From NCBI GenBank assembly GCA_033439795.1, contig JAUTDP010000009.1:3265526-3329525 (forward strand): a stretch of DNA of 64,000 nt, in the 5' to 3' direction. A program made the position numbers and the translations under genes. The stretch comes from Sordaria brevicollis (lineage: Eukaryota > Ascomycota > Sordariomycetes > Sordariales > Sordariaceae). A model generated the notes under the pieces. The model had not been told where the DNA came from. It was given only the letters and a program-made list of their open reading frames with translations, and did no database searches. Positions 34,575 to 43,819 of the stretch are shown here, piece by piece (the stretch's first letter is position 1; each line of letters begins with the position of its first letter).

Positions 34575-37500
34575 ATGTCCAGCTTCGACGACGACTTCGA
34601 AGACCGAGGCGCCCGTCGCGCCCACGGCGGCCCATACACAGCCAAACATCCAGTCCCGACCGTCAAAGGCTACCGTGAACATCGAGCCGAGATCAAGGAG
34701 CAGGAAGGGCTGGATAACGCTGCCCAGGGCCAGCTAGATGCCGACGGAAACCTCAATGAACCCCCATCCAGAACCCGACGAGCGTACGATGCTGTAAAGG
34801 CCATCTCCAAAAACGAAGACCAACAGCAGGGAAAGCAAGAGGGAGATCCGTATCCGACCACCAACAGAAACTACCCCGATGCGCCCGTAGAAGATCCAGG
34901 AACACGAGAACAAGGAGTATATGGCGGTGATCAGGATAACAACACCCAAGACGAAAATGAACAGCAGGCAAAGAACAACCAGAGGCAACAAGAACAGCAG
35001 GACAAGTCCGCGACAGAGACAGTGGCCTCCACCGTCAACCCCAAGGAGAAGCGCAAGGCCATGGAGAAGCAGCAACCCAAGGGCCACGGCCGCGAAGTAA
35101 CCGACCCGGTAACTCATTTGCCCATCACCATCCACGACATGACGGACAAGAATCTGGGATCCGTGGCCGAGAACTACCCATCGGTCGGATCCGATCACAG
35201 GACTTTTACGGGCCCAGAAGGGGCCGACAAGAGCCGTGATCACTTGCGGGAAGAGACGCTCGAGGTTGGAGAGGTCCATCAGGGCATGCACAAGCTGTTT
35301 CCACCGCCAAACTTTGAGGAAACAAAGCACCAGATGATGAGGACGTATAGACAGGCTTTGACGGCTGGACTAACGGGTATCAGTGTTGTGGGTATACTGG
35401 GACTGGGGTGTATCTCGCTGCTGGGATTTGGATCAGGTTCGAGGACAAAGTCGGGGCCAGAGTCTGAGGGGTGGCTCAGCTCTGGCCACAAGTCCAAAAC
35501 ATCAGCAACCTTTTCCTATCTTGGCCTTCTCATCTTCATCTCCCTCGCTGGAGCTGGTGCCTACGCTTTAATCCAGGGCGTGTCTGGCTGGCTCGAGAAA
35601 CGCATCTCGGCCATTTTCGAGGAGGAAACCTGGGCCGCCGACCGCCATGCCGAAAAGTCCGTCAATAAGCACGGCGCACCCCTTCCCGAATCAGCTGCGT
35701 GGCTCAACGGCTTGCTGGCCTCCGTCTGGCCCTTGATCAACCCGGACCTGTTTGCTTCTATCGCTGACATGCTGGAAGATGTCATGCAGGCTTCGCTACC
35801 TAAGCTTGTTCGCATGGTCAGCGTGGATGATATCGGTCAAGGAAGCGAAGCCTTCAGAATCCTGGGAGTCAAGTGGTTGCCCACGGGTGCGGCTGGACAG
35901 TCAGTCGACCATCAGGGAAAACTCAAGGATGGTGGAAGCAACGATCGACAGGTCAAGGGAGAAGGAGAAACAAACGGCGGCGGCGGCGGAGAGATGGTCC
36001 AGGAGGGAATGGAAGCCGAGGAGGGCGACTTTGTCAACATGGAGCTGGCGTTTGCTTACCGGCCCAGGTCGTCAGGCAAGTCCATCACCAGCAAGGCCAA
36101 GAACGCCCATCTCTACCTCAAGTTCTACTTGCCTGGTGGTTTAGCTGTCCCCGTCTGGGTGGAACTGAAGGGCATCGTGGGCATTATGCGCATGCGACTG
36201 CAGCTGACGCCCGACCCGCCCTTCGTCGAGCTCTGCACCATCACCTTCCTCGGCCAGCCAAGAGTCAACCTGTCTTGCGTCCCTCTGTCGAAGCATCTTC
36301 CTAACCTGATGGACATCCCGCTCATCTCGTCATTTGTTCAGTCTGCTGTTGACGCTGCGCTGGCGGAGTATGTGGCTCCCAAGTCACTTACGCTCGACCT
36401 CAAGGACATGCTTGTCGGCGATGACTTCAAGAAGGACACCATTACTCGCGGTGTGGTGGCTGTTTACATCAAAAGAGCTACCGGTTTCAAGTGCGGCGAT
36501 GGCGGATTCGGCCCTATTGAGGGATCCTCAGACTCGTACGTGACAGTGTCCTGGGGAAAGGTCGGCAAGCCCATGTTCTCTACGCGCATCATCGTCGACG
36601 AGCAAGAGCCTGTCTGGAACGAGTGGGCTTACATCCTCGTCTCGCCTGACGAACTCAACGCTCAAGAGAACTTGCGCATCCAGATTTGGGATTCCGACAA
36701 GCACACCGCCGATGACGATCTGGGTCGTGTCGAGGTCTCTCTCAAAGAGCTGATGCACAGCGAGGAAACCAAGAACAAGATGCACGACCGCGAAGACCGG
36801 CTCATGGCCTCCGACCCCGACGAGACCATGCCCGGCACCATCTCCTGGGCCGTCGGCTACTTTGCCAAGGCACACATCCAGCAGTCTCAGCTCGACAAGC
36901 AGACCTTTGACAAGTCCATCCGTTCCCTAGACCAGCTTAAGAAGCAAGTCCACGAAACCACCGAGTCCAAACTCCGCGAGGCCTCCCTCTCCAAAGACAT
37001 GGCCGAAGAGAAACAACAACAAGAAGCTCAAGACTTCAAAGCCAAAGAAGACCAAATGATCATCTCCTCCCCTCCACCACCCTCCATGCCCTCCGGTATC
37101 CTGTCCATCCAGATCCACAACATCACCGGCCTCGAAATCACCCCGCTCAACGAAGACCGCCACCGCTCCACCGGCGCCGACGAGGTAAAGGAGGACGCCG
37201 CCGAACAATCTGATGCCCTCCCAGACTCTTATTGCACCATCATCCTCAACCAGCGCAAGATCTATCGCACGAGAACCAAACCTAAAAATGCGAAGCCTTT
37301 CTTCAATGCCGGCACCGAGAGGTTTGTTAAAGATTGGAGTACGTGCGAGGTGATGGTTTCTGTGCGGGATAGCAGGGAGGGCGAGGAGGATCCGTTGCTG
37401 GGTGTGGTGTATCTACCGCTGAGGAGGGTGTTTGAGCACAGGAGCCAGGTCATGGGGACGTTTCCTCTGTCGGGGGGTATTGGGAATGGGAGGGTGAGGG

Positions 37501-38759
37501 TCAGTTTGGTCTGGAGGGGCGTGGAGATGGGGGAGTCGGTTATGGGGAAGGAGTTGAGAGGGTGGGAGATGGGGACTGTGGAGGTTAAGGGGGGTGTTAA
37601 GTGGGTTGGTGGTGGTGTTAATGACGGTATGGAAGAGGGAAGAAGAGGGGAGTTGCAGAGGTTGAATGGGTGCAAGCTCAAGTTGAAGACCAAGATTGGC
37701 AAGGGCAAGATGAACCCCGTGCAAGGGGAGGAAGGGGTGTGGATGCCCAAGAGACATCATGCTGGTGGTCATGGTGGGCAAGTCGGTCAGCAACATCAGC
37801 CTGGGGATGGGATCGCCCAGGGGAGCATCTTCTTGGGAGTCGTCAAGCGGTATCAGAGCATGTTGCTGCTGCAGTTTAAGGACAAGAAGTCGCTTATGCC
37901 GGACTCTAATCCCGCGCTGGCGGTCCTTGCGCTGTCTTCTATCCCGGATGAGGAGGATGTTACGGTTCGGGTGCCGGTGTGGAATGGTGGGAAGAAGCAG
38001 CTTAAGAGGGCGAGTACTTGCTCTGATTACAGGGGGTTGGAGGAAGGGGAGCAGCCGCTGGGAGAGCTCGAGTTCACTGTTCGTTTCTGGAGAGGTTTGT
38101 CTGGGTATCATAGGAAGTACGCCGGCAAGCCGAGGAACAGCGACGTCAAGGGGGTGATGGAGGTGTTGGATACGGTGTCTGATGAGAAGATGGACGAGGA
38201 TGACGACGATAGCTTCTGGGCGTCAGATTCAGCTTCAGACACCAGCGACTCAGATTCCGATTCTGACAGTGACCTGTCTGACGCCGAGTACAACGCCCGC
38301 CACGACATTCACCCTCCCAAACACCGAGATACTCCGCAGGAAGCGGCAACTCGCAAGGCTCTTCGCAAGCATGGCGACACCGTTGCGTCTTCCAGCAGCT
38401 CATCATCTTCATCTTCCTCGGACGACGAAGACACCGGCGTGCAACTCCCAGATACCTCCAACCAGCACAACAACCCCGTCTCCAAAACCGCACACAAAGC
38501 CAAGCGCAAGCTCTCGGCCAAACTCGACGGGGACAAGATCGGGTCTGACCAAGATGACGGCAAGCGCGGCGTGGTAGCTCAGGTGCAGGACTACAAGCAA
38601 CATCGGAAGGAGCTGCATAGACGGCACAGGGGCGTGATGCAGTGGAAGGCGGCACGGACGCTGGATTGGCTGGGTGGGCAGGTGAAGAAGGGGAAGGGGA
38701 AGATTAGGGAGTTGGGGGAGCATGGGGAGAAGGGGGTGGGGGTTGAGACTGAGGTTTGA
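34575..38759 (+). CDS. Mug190/tricalbin-like SMP- and C2-domain protein, 1394 aa
   Basis: Proteins of this type tether the ER to the plasma membrane and transfer lipid. The long single exon encodes an acidic/Gln-rich N-terminus, two hydrophobic segments at about 262-285 and 313-335 (likely a membrane hairpin), an SMP lipid-binding domain at about 370-610 ('AAWLNGLLASVWPLINPDLF', 'AKNAHLYLKFYLPGG', 'SFVQSAVDAALAEYV'), a first C2 domain at about 623-730 ('SSDSYVTVSWGK', 'EPVWNEW', 'LRIQIWDSDKHTADDDLG') and a second at about 840-955. The tail has an Asp/Ser-rich run at about 1,210-1,290 and a basic end. The domain order matches S. pombe Mug190 (meiotically up-regulated gene 190). No intron is needed. 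Confidence 0.85.
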   Translation: MSSFDDDFEDRGARRAHGGPYTAKHPVPTVKGYREHRAEIKEQEGLDNAAQGQLDADGNLNEPPSRTRRAYDAVKAISKNEDQQQGKQEGDPYPTTNRNYPDAPVEDPGTREQGVYGGDQDNNTQDENEQQAKNNQRQQEQQDKSATETVASTVNPKEKRKAMEKQQPKGHGREVTDPVTHLPITIHDMTDKNLGSVAENYPSVGSDHRTFTGPEGADKSRDHLREETLEVGEVHQGMHKLFPPPNFEETKHQMMRTYRQALTAGLTGISVVGILGLGCISLLGFGSGSRTKSGPESEGWLSSGHKSKTSATFSYLGLLIFISLAGAGAYALIQGVSGWLEKRISAIFEEETWAADRHAEKSVNKHGAPLPESAAWLNGLLASVWPLINPDLFASIADMLEDVMQASLPKLVRMVSVDDIGQGSEAFRILGVKWLPTGAAGQSVDHQGKLKDGGSNDRQVKGEGETNGGGGGEMVQEGMEAEEGDFVNMELAFAYRPRSSGKSITSKAKNAHLYLKFYLPGGLAVPVWVELKGIVGIMRMRLQLTPDPPFVELCTITFLGQPRVNLSCVPLSKHLPNLMDIPLISSFVQSAVDAALAEYVAPKSLTLDLKDMLVGDDFKKDTITRGVVAVYIKRATGFKCGDGGFGPIEGSSDSYVTVSWGKVGKPMFSTRIIVDEQEPVWNEWAYILVSPDELNAQENLRIQIWDSDKHTADDDLGRVEVSLKELMHSEETKNKMHDREDRLMASDPDETMPGTISWAVGYFAKAHIQQSQLDKQTFDKSIRSLDQLKKQVHETTESKLREASLSKDMAEEKQQQEAQDFKAKEDQMIISSPPPPSMPSGILSIQIHNITGLEITPLNEDRHRSTGADEVKEDAAEQSDALPDSYCTIILNQRKIYRTRTKPKNAKPFFNAGTERFVKDWSTCEVMVSVRDSREGEEDPLLGVVYLPLRRVFEHRSQVMGTFPLSGGIGNGRVRVSLVWRGVEMGESVMGKELRGWEMGTVEVKGGVKWVGGGVNDGMEEGRRGELQRLNGCKLKLKTKIGKGKMNPVQGEEGVWMPKRHHAGGHGGQVGQQHQPGDGIAQGSIFLGVVKRYQSMLLLQFKDKKSLMPDSNPALAVLALSSIPDEEDVTVRVPVWNGGKKQLKRASTCSDYRGLEEGEQPLGELEFTVRFWRGLSGYHRKYAGKPRNSDVKGVMEVLDTVSDEKMDEDDDDSFWASDSASDTSDSDSDSDSDLSDAEYNARHDIHPPKHRDTPQEAATRKALRKHGDTVASSSSSSSSSSSDDEDTGVQLPDTSNQHNNPVSKTAHKAKRKLSAKLDGDKIGSDQDDGKRGVVAQVQDYKQHRKELHRRHRGVMQWKAARTLDWLGGQVKKGKGKIRELGEHGEKGVGVETEV

Positions 38760-39300
38760 TGGGGTTTTGGGTATGATGTAGAGGTAGGTAGGGGGGTTAC
38801 GACGGCGTTTCCTACGACTCACAGGTACGAATAATTACGACAATGACCCTATTCAAGCACATGCATATAATCAAGTTCACTTTTGTTATTGGCGTTATGT
38901 TTCACTGGTATTACTAATCACTGGGATGGTTGAACGCGTATTGTAGTCACATCACTTTCATTTGTGCGATTATGACTACCTTTTCTATGCTATCTCTACT
39001 TCCTGTCTTATGTCCTTCTGGAACCCGTCCTGACTTCTGGGCCCATTCATACATGTACCAAGTCCATTCATCTTTCCCTTCGTCAACGGTCAATCATCGA
39101 CACTTTCCGTTCATCTCATCATCACCCCATTTTCCTTCATCTCCTTACTCCTCTCATTCTCTCACTCTCTCACTCTCTCTGCTCCGTCTCTCTCTCTGCT
39201 CCGTCTCTCTCTCTGGTCCATCTCTCTGATCCATCTCTCTCTCTACTCCATCTCCCCTCCATCAACCCCCCCTCTCCACTCTTATCTCCCTTCATCTACT
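38760..39300. other. Intergenic with CT-rich simple repeats
   Basis: No gene. The stretch 39,120-39,290 is strongly pyrimidine-rich, with repeated CTCTCTCT(GCTCCGT) units. Confidence 0.6.
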
Positions 39301-39504
39301 CTACTCCACATCTCCCTCTTCCTCCTCAATACCCCAAAAAGCACCATCATAGCACACCAAATCCCGGCTCTCAGTCCATCTCTCCAACCTCAGGCGCATC
39401 GTGCGAAGTCTGGTGACTACTTCGTCTCTGCGCTCTTGAGTCTGGGCAGTCTCTTGCGCCTCTTGGGTTTGGGCAGCGGCTTGGGTTTGGGTACCAGCTT
39501 GCAT
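39301..39504 (-). CDS. Short ORF or possible terminal exon of the neighbouring gene, 67 aa
   Basis: Begins ATG 39,504 and encodes a Gln/Thr-rich start followed by 'RDEVVTRLRTMRLRLERW' and an acidic end. It lies 51 bp below the stop of the 810-aa gene and in the same frame as it, so it might be a last exon reached by splicing. I could not find a donor of the right phase close by (the acceptor GCCGCAG at about 39,509 would need a phase-2 donor). Real but separate, a C-terminal exon, or chance are all open. Confidence 0.3.
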   Translation of the reverse strand: MQAGTQTQAAAQTQEAQETAQTQERRDEVVTRLRTMRLRLERWTESRDLVCYDGAFWGIEEEEGDVE

Positions 39505-39555
39505 GGTGCTGCGGCGAGTTCGAGTTCGGAGATAGCGCCGAGCGGCGGCGGGATG

Positions 39556-42042
39556 TTAATCGGCGCGGGGGAAGGAGTGCCGGCGGGGGGTTAGCTGCTG
39601 CACACTGGCTGCCGCTTCATCATCTCCATGTCCCTGTCCCTGGCCGGTTTTTTGGTCCTGACCGGGGTTTTGGTCCTGGTCCTGGTCCTGAGCGGGAGTC
39701 GGAACAAAAGCGGTGGCATCCCTTCGGTCCTCCCTTTGGTAAGCGGCCTCCCTGCGGTCGGCGGCAGGCTCACTATGAAACTCCTCGAGCGCAACCCCGG
39801 CTTCGTCCCAGATGGCTTCGGAGATGGGCGTGTCGTACTCTTGGCACCAGCGGTCGAAGCGGTCGGGACCCCATTTGTGGCAGAGGGTGGCGATGAGGGG
39901 ATTGAGGGCGGCGGTTTGGTTCGGGAAGGTGGTGAGGTTCTCCAGCTCGGTGCACTCCTCCAGCTCGGTGTGCTCCTCCAGCTCGGTGCCCTCCTCCACC
40001 TTTCCTCCCAGTGCCATCTCCCCCCCTTCTTCCCCACCCTCTTCCTCATCCACATCATCAAACCCCTCATCATCCTCCTCACGCCACTGCTCCAACATGA
40101 TTCCCTCCGACAACATGGACGACTCGGAAACAACCGACTCCGGCGTCTTCAGCCAGTAATCCTCCCCAAAACTGTCCAACCGCCGCGCCCGAGGAGTCTC
40201 AGTCGTAACAGCCGGAAGAAAGACTTGCTCGTCTTCTACCCTCATTGCCTCCTTAGCCGTAGGAGGGTCGATAGTCCACATGGTTGCCTTTCTACTGCGG
40301 GTGGTAGTTCCCTTCTTGGCAGGCTTTTGGGGCTCGGCCCATTTGCTCAACCAATCCTCTTTGGCACGGGGGGAGGAGGGGGCGAAGTTACTTTGTTCGA
40401 ACTCGAAGCCAGACTCGGTGTTGGTAACGTCGAAGTTGGTGCTCGTGCTCGTGCTCGTGCTCTTGCTCGTGTTCGTGCGGGTGGGAGAGTCGCAAGGGGG
40501 GACTTGGAGGAAGGAGGTGTCCAGAATGTCCGTCTCGGGGTGGTTGTCAACCTGTTCTTCAAGCTCGCTAGGGGGTTCGAGTGGCTCGGTGATGGTGATT
40601 CGAGGAATGGTTTGGGGGGTGTACTTGATGGTCGAGTAATCCAACTGGGAGGAGGAGACATCGCTGGAAGCCTCAGCACTGCGAAGTCTGTTCTTGCCGC
40701 CGCCGCCGATTTGGAACTTCCGGAGAGGCGCGGAGCGAGGGGATGAAGATGCGCCGATGCGGAGCTTCAACTTCCTTGGCTGTCCCTGCTGTCCCTGTTG
40801 ACCCTGGAGAACAACTGCCTTGACCTCATCATCAAAGGGGGGAAGGGTATCCAGATGGAAACTCTCAAAGTCCACTTGGAGGCCTGCAGTGTCCAAGACA
40901 ATATCCGATCCAAGCTGAGTGGGAGGCTGCCAGTTCGACGGCGAGGTAGGGGGCAAGCGGAGTTCATCCAGCTGCTGCGAAAAGACATCTCCCTAAGCTG
41001 TCTGCGATTCCGCCACAGTGGTGCTCACGGCTGCTACCTGTGCTGCCGACTCCTGATTCTCCTGGACAGGGGCATTGGTGAAAAGCTCCTGGCAATGCGT
41101 CTTGGGAGCGCGTCTCAGCCTGCGTTGGCGGTCGGCTTCGTACATCATGATTTCGTCCCATTCCGAGTTGGTTCTGATGTCGTCTTCGTTCATGTTGAAG
41201 TGGTCCATGAGTTCGAAGACGGAGAGGTCGTCGAGGTTGGGTTGTGCCTCTTGGAGATATTCTTGGGGATCGGCGAGGGAAGTCGAGTCGTCGTCGTCGG
41301 TAACGGGCAAGGGGATGGTGGCAGCAAAGACGAGGATGTCATGGTCGATGCTGGGGAGTGGAAGCGGGCTCTCTTCTTTCTTGGGGCACTCTTCAGTCAC
41401 TTCTTGGGGGACTTCAACTTCAGAGGCTGCGGTCGATGCGATCGAGGTGCTGGACCAGGTGCTGTCGGTCGTCTGGGTCGATGCATTCGAGGTGGTCGAG
41501 GAGGTGGAACTTGCGGAATCAGTCCTCGCGTGAGCGGCTTTGATCTTGTTGGGCTCGGCGTTCGCGTTGCCGGCAAGGATCGAGGCCTCGGTGGACTGGG
41601 GTTTGTACTCGATAACCGTCATGGGGGCGGTAATGGCGCATCCGTGAGTGCCGGTGGTGGTCAGGGGTTCGAAGTCGGCGATGGGAGCAACCGGAGTCAC
41701 TGCGAGGGTGAGGGTGGGAGCGCTTGAGGTGGCCTCGGTGGAGGTAGTAGGCTCGATGCTTGCGACGACCATGATCGGCGTGAGGATGTTGCCGTCGATG
41801 GAAGTCCTTGCGGCGCGGTCGTCTTCGTCTTCTTGGATCGGATCGGTTGCGGTGCAGGCCTGCCAGATGGTCAAGGCTTGCTGCATCGGATAGGGGGCGC
41901 CGATGAGGGCGTGGTAGGGCGCGAGCCCGATGGGGTGGATGCTGCTGGTAGAGTAGCGCATCTTGGGGGTGGTGTGTGGAAGCGGTGCTTCGGCTTGTGC
42001 GTGCGTGCTCTGGTCGGCTGCGGTGTTGCAGCGAGAAAGCAT
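39556..42042 (-). CDS. Low-complexity acidic protein of unknown function, 810 aa, two exons
   Basis: Two minus-strand frames are separated by a single in-frame TAG (40,993-40,995). A 54-bp phase-0 intron at 40,975-41,028 (donor GTGAGC, acceptor TTTTCGCAG) removes that stop and keeps the frame, so one gene fits best: exons 41,029-42,042 and 39,556-40,974. The first true ATG is at 42,042 (MLSRCNTAAD). The product is rich in Ser, Thr, Glu and Pro. 'EIMMYEADRQRRLRRAPKTH' near the end of exon 1, 'DWLSKWAE' and 'LIATLCHKWGPDRFDRWCQEYDTPISEAIWDEA' in exon 2 are the only parts that look folded. A TATAAAG box lies 82 bp upstream. No family recognised. Confidence 0.65.
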
Positions 42043-42123
42043 GCGGGCGTTTGGGATGTCCGAATGTGGATGAGGATGTAAGAGGGAGAGAGGAGAGCTT
42101 TGCTCGGGGGAGGGAAGAGATTG

Positions 42124-42130
42124 CTTTATA
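42124..42130 (-). promoter_or_regulatory. TATA-like box of the 810-aa gene
   Basis: TATAAAG on the minus strand, 82 bp upstream of the ATG at 42,042. Confidence 0.4.
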
Positions 42131-42244
42131 CCCCCAGGGGAGGGAGGGAGGCAGAAGGTTTGAGGGTGCACAGATGGTGCTGTTCTGGCATCTTGTTCAT
42201 GGTCGTCATGGCGACGGCGGCAATGTTCGTGATATCAATCATGG

Positions 42245-42666
42245 TGTTCAGGGAACAATTTGTATGGACCAGTTAAAATGCTGAGAAAGAATTGAGTTGT
42301 TCATCCGAGGTTTGGACGAAAGGTTGAACAGGACTGAACAGCTGGGACGAAGGACTGTTCAGGACTGAACAGGCGGGACGGGAAGACGGAACGGCCCGAC
42401 TGTTCGGCACCTCAGCCACGTGGTCTTCGGCAGCATTCCCGCGTCCACCTTTGAGGCTGTTCATGGAACCTTGGGACGAAGCCAGGGACTGGCTGTTCAC
42501 TAAGTGCCAGGTGCCAAGCCTCCCGGAGAAGTACTGTTTCTTGGAGCGCCTTTGGTTGAACAGTGGAAGTGAACAGCACCTACAGCCAGGTGGTTTTTGC
42601 CTGTCAGGTACATCAAACACCCTTCAACCTGAACAGCCCTTGGTCTGTGTCTTGATTCCCTGTTCA
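42245..42666. promoter_or_regulatory. Cluster of twelve TGTTCA/TGAACA hexamers
   Basis: Within about 420 bp, exact TGTTCA or TGAACA occurs at roughly 42245, 42297, 42334, 42345, 42356, 42365, 42458, 42493, 42556, 42569, 42629 and 42660, in both orientations. Chance would give about 0.2. The interval lies upstream of the 810-aa gene and downstream of the PLA2 gene and has no convincing coding frame. The role is unknown: a binding-site array or a decayed inverted-repeat element are both possible. Confidence 0.55.
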
Positions 42667-43078
42667 TCGAACTTCAACATCCGGCATAGGGATTCGACGA
42701 AGCTGAGTTTTGCAGGCAAGGAGAAGGTTTCCACTTGACACTGTCGAGACATCAGTCACTGCTTGATCAGAGTTCATGGAGGAGAATATTGCAAGAGTGT
42801 CATTTCAAAGTTTAGCACATGGAGTAATGTGTTTCAAGGTGAACAATGTCAAATTCGAAGCTTCATCCTCCTCTCTCAAAGGATCCAAACTCGCCGAGGG
42901 CACAAAGCGCTTCCCGACACAAAGAGTTTGTTCCTCCGTTTTGTATGTACAAGCTGTTCTCACCCCCGGCTCCCATTTTTTTCTCTCATCCCATCATTAT
43001 CTCATCTTGAGCCCAGTCCTTCTGATCCTCAATAGGTATTCATCCCTGCAGTTCAATATTGTCCCTGGCTTCCAGCGC

Positions 43079-43689
43079 TTAGTAGTAGTAGGGGTCCTCG
43101 CCCTTCTCAATGGCCTCGGCGACAATGGCATTATAGGCAGCGAGAGCGGCCTCGTACTCGGCGGCAGCGGGAGAGTCACCAGCGACACGGCCGAAAGCAC
43201 GGACGGCGAGGTAGTAGACCTGGGCAAGAGCCTTGCAGGCGGTACCGTGGCCGTTGTTGGTGCACTGGAAGACGAGACTGTTTGGGTCGGGTGTTAGTGA
43301 CTGTTCTGAGTGGGTGACAACAGGTTGTAGACGGGAAACACTCACTCCTCCTTGAAGTTGTCGTCAATCTTCTTCTTGTTGGCATCGCTGAAGCGGCTCT
43401 GGTCCTTGTAGTTGCGGTAGCCAAAGTCGTGGCGGTGGCAAGCGGGAGTGAAGGGGTAGCCGGCCGGGTTGTCGGGGGACTTGGAGCAGCCGTCGGAGGT
43501 CCAGATGAGGGTGGAGGGGTTCTTGGCCTTGCGGTAGCTGGTGAACTTGGCGAGAGTGATGCTGAAGAGGTACTTGTCGGTGGTCTCCTTCTTGGTGGCG
43601 CGGGCCTCGATCACGTCGGAGCGAGCCTCAGGAGCAGAGGGGAGGGCCGAGACGGCGGGCAGGAAGGCGATGAGGGTAGAGAATTTCAT
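43079..43689 (-). CDS. Secreted fungal phospholipase A2, 180 aa
   Basis: Hydrolyses the sn-2 ester of phospholipids outside the cell or in the secretory path. Two exons: 43,346-43,689 and 43,079-43,277, with a 68-bp intron (donor GTGAGT, branch ACTAAC, acceptor AACAG). Residues 1-16 form a signal peptide (MKFSTLIAFLPAVSA), followed by a likely propeptide. The active-site motif CHRHDFGYRNY gives Cys84 and the His87-Asp88 catalytic pair of the fungal/bacterial PLA2 family. 'TSDGCSKSPDNP' before it is also typical, and the C-terminal helices with Cys residues complete the fold. Length and Cys pattern fit the family. A TATAAAAG box lies 123 bp upstream. Confidence 0.92.
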
Positions 43690-43811
43690 TTTGAAAGATG
43701 TTGGTTTGGAGGTGTCTTGAGAAGAGCTGAGGAGGACTGGACTGAAGATGAGAAGATGAGAGTGGGATGCAGAAGAGAAAAGATTGGGAGGTTGAAGGGC
43801 GGGTGGTCAGT

Positions 43812-43819
43812 CTTTTATA
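43812..43819 (-). promoter_or_regulatory. TATA box of the phospholipase A2 gene
   Basis: TATAAAAG on the minus strand, 123 bp upstream of the PLA2 start codon. Confidence 0.55.
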
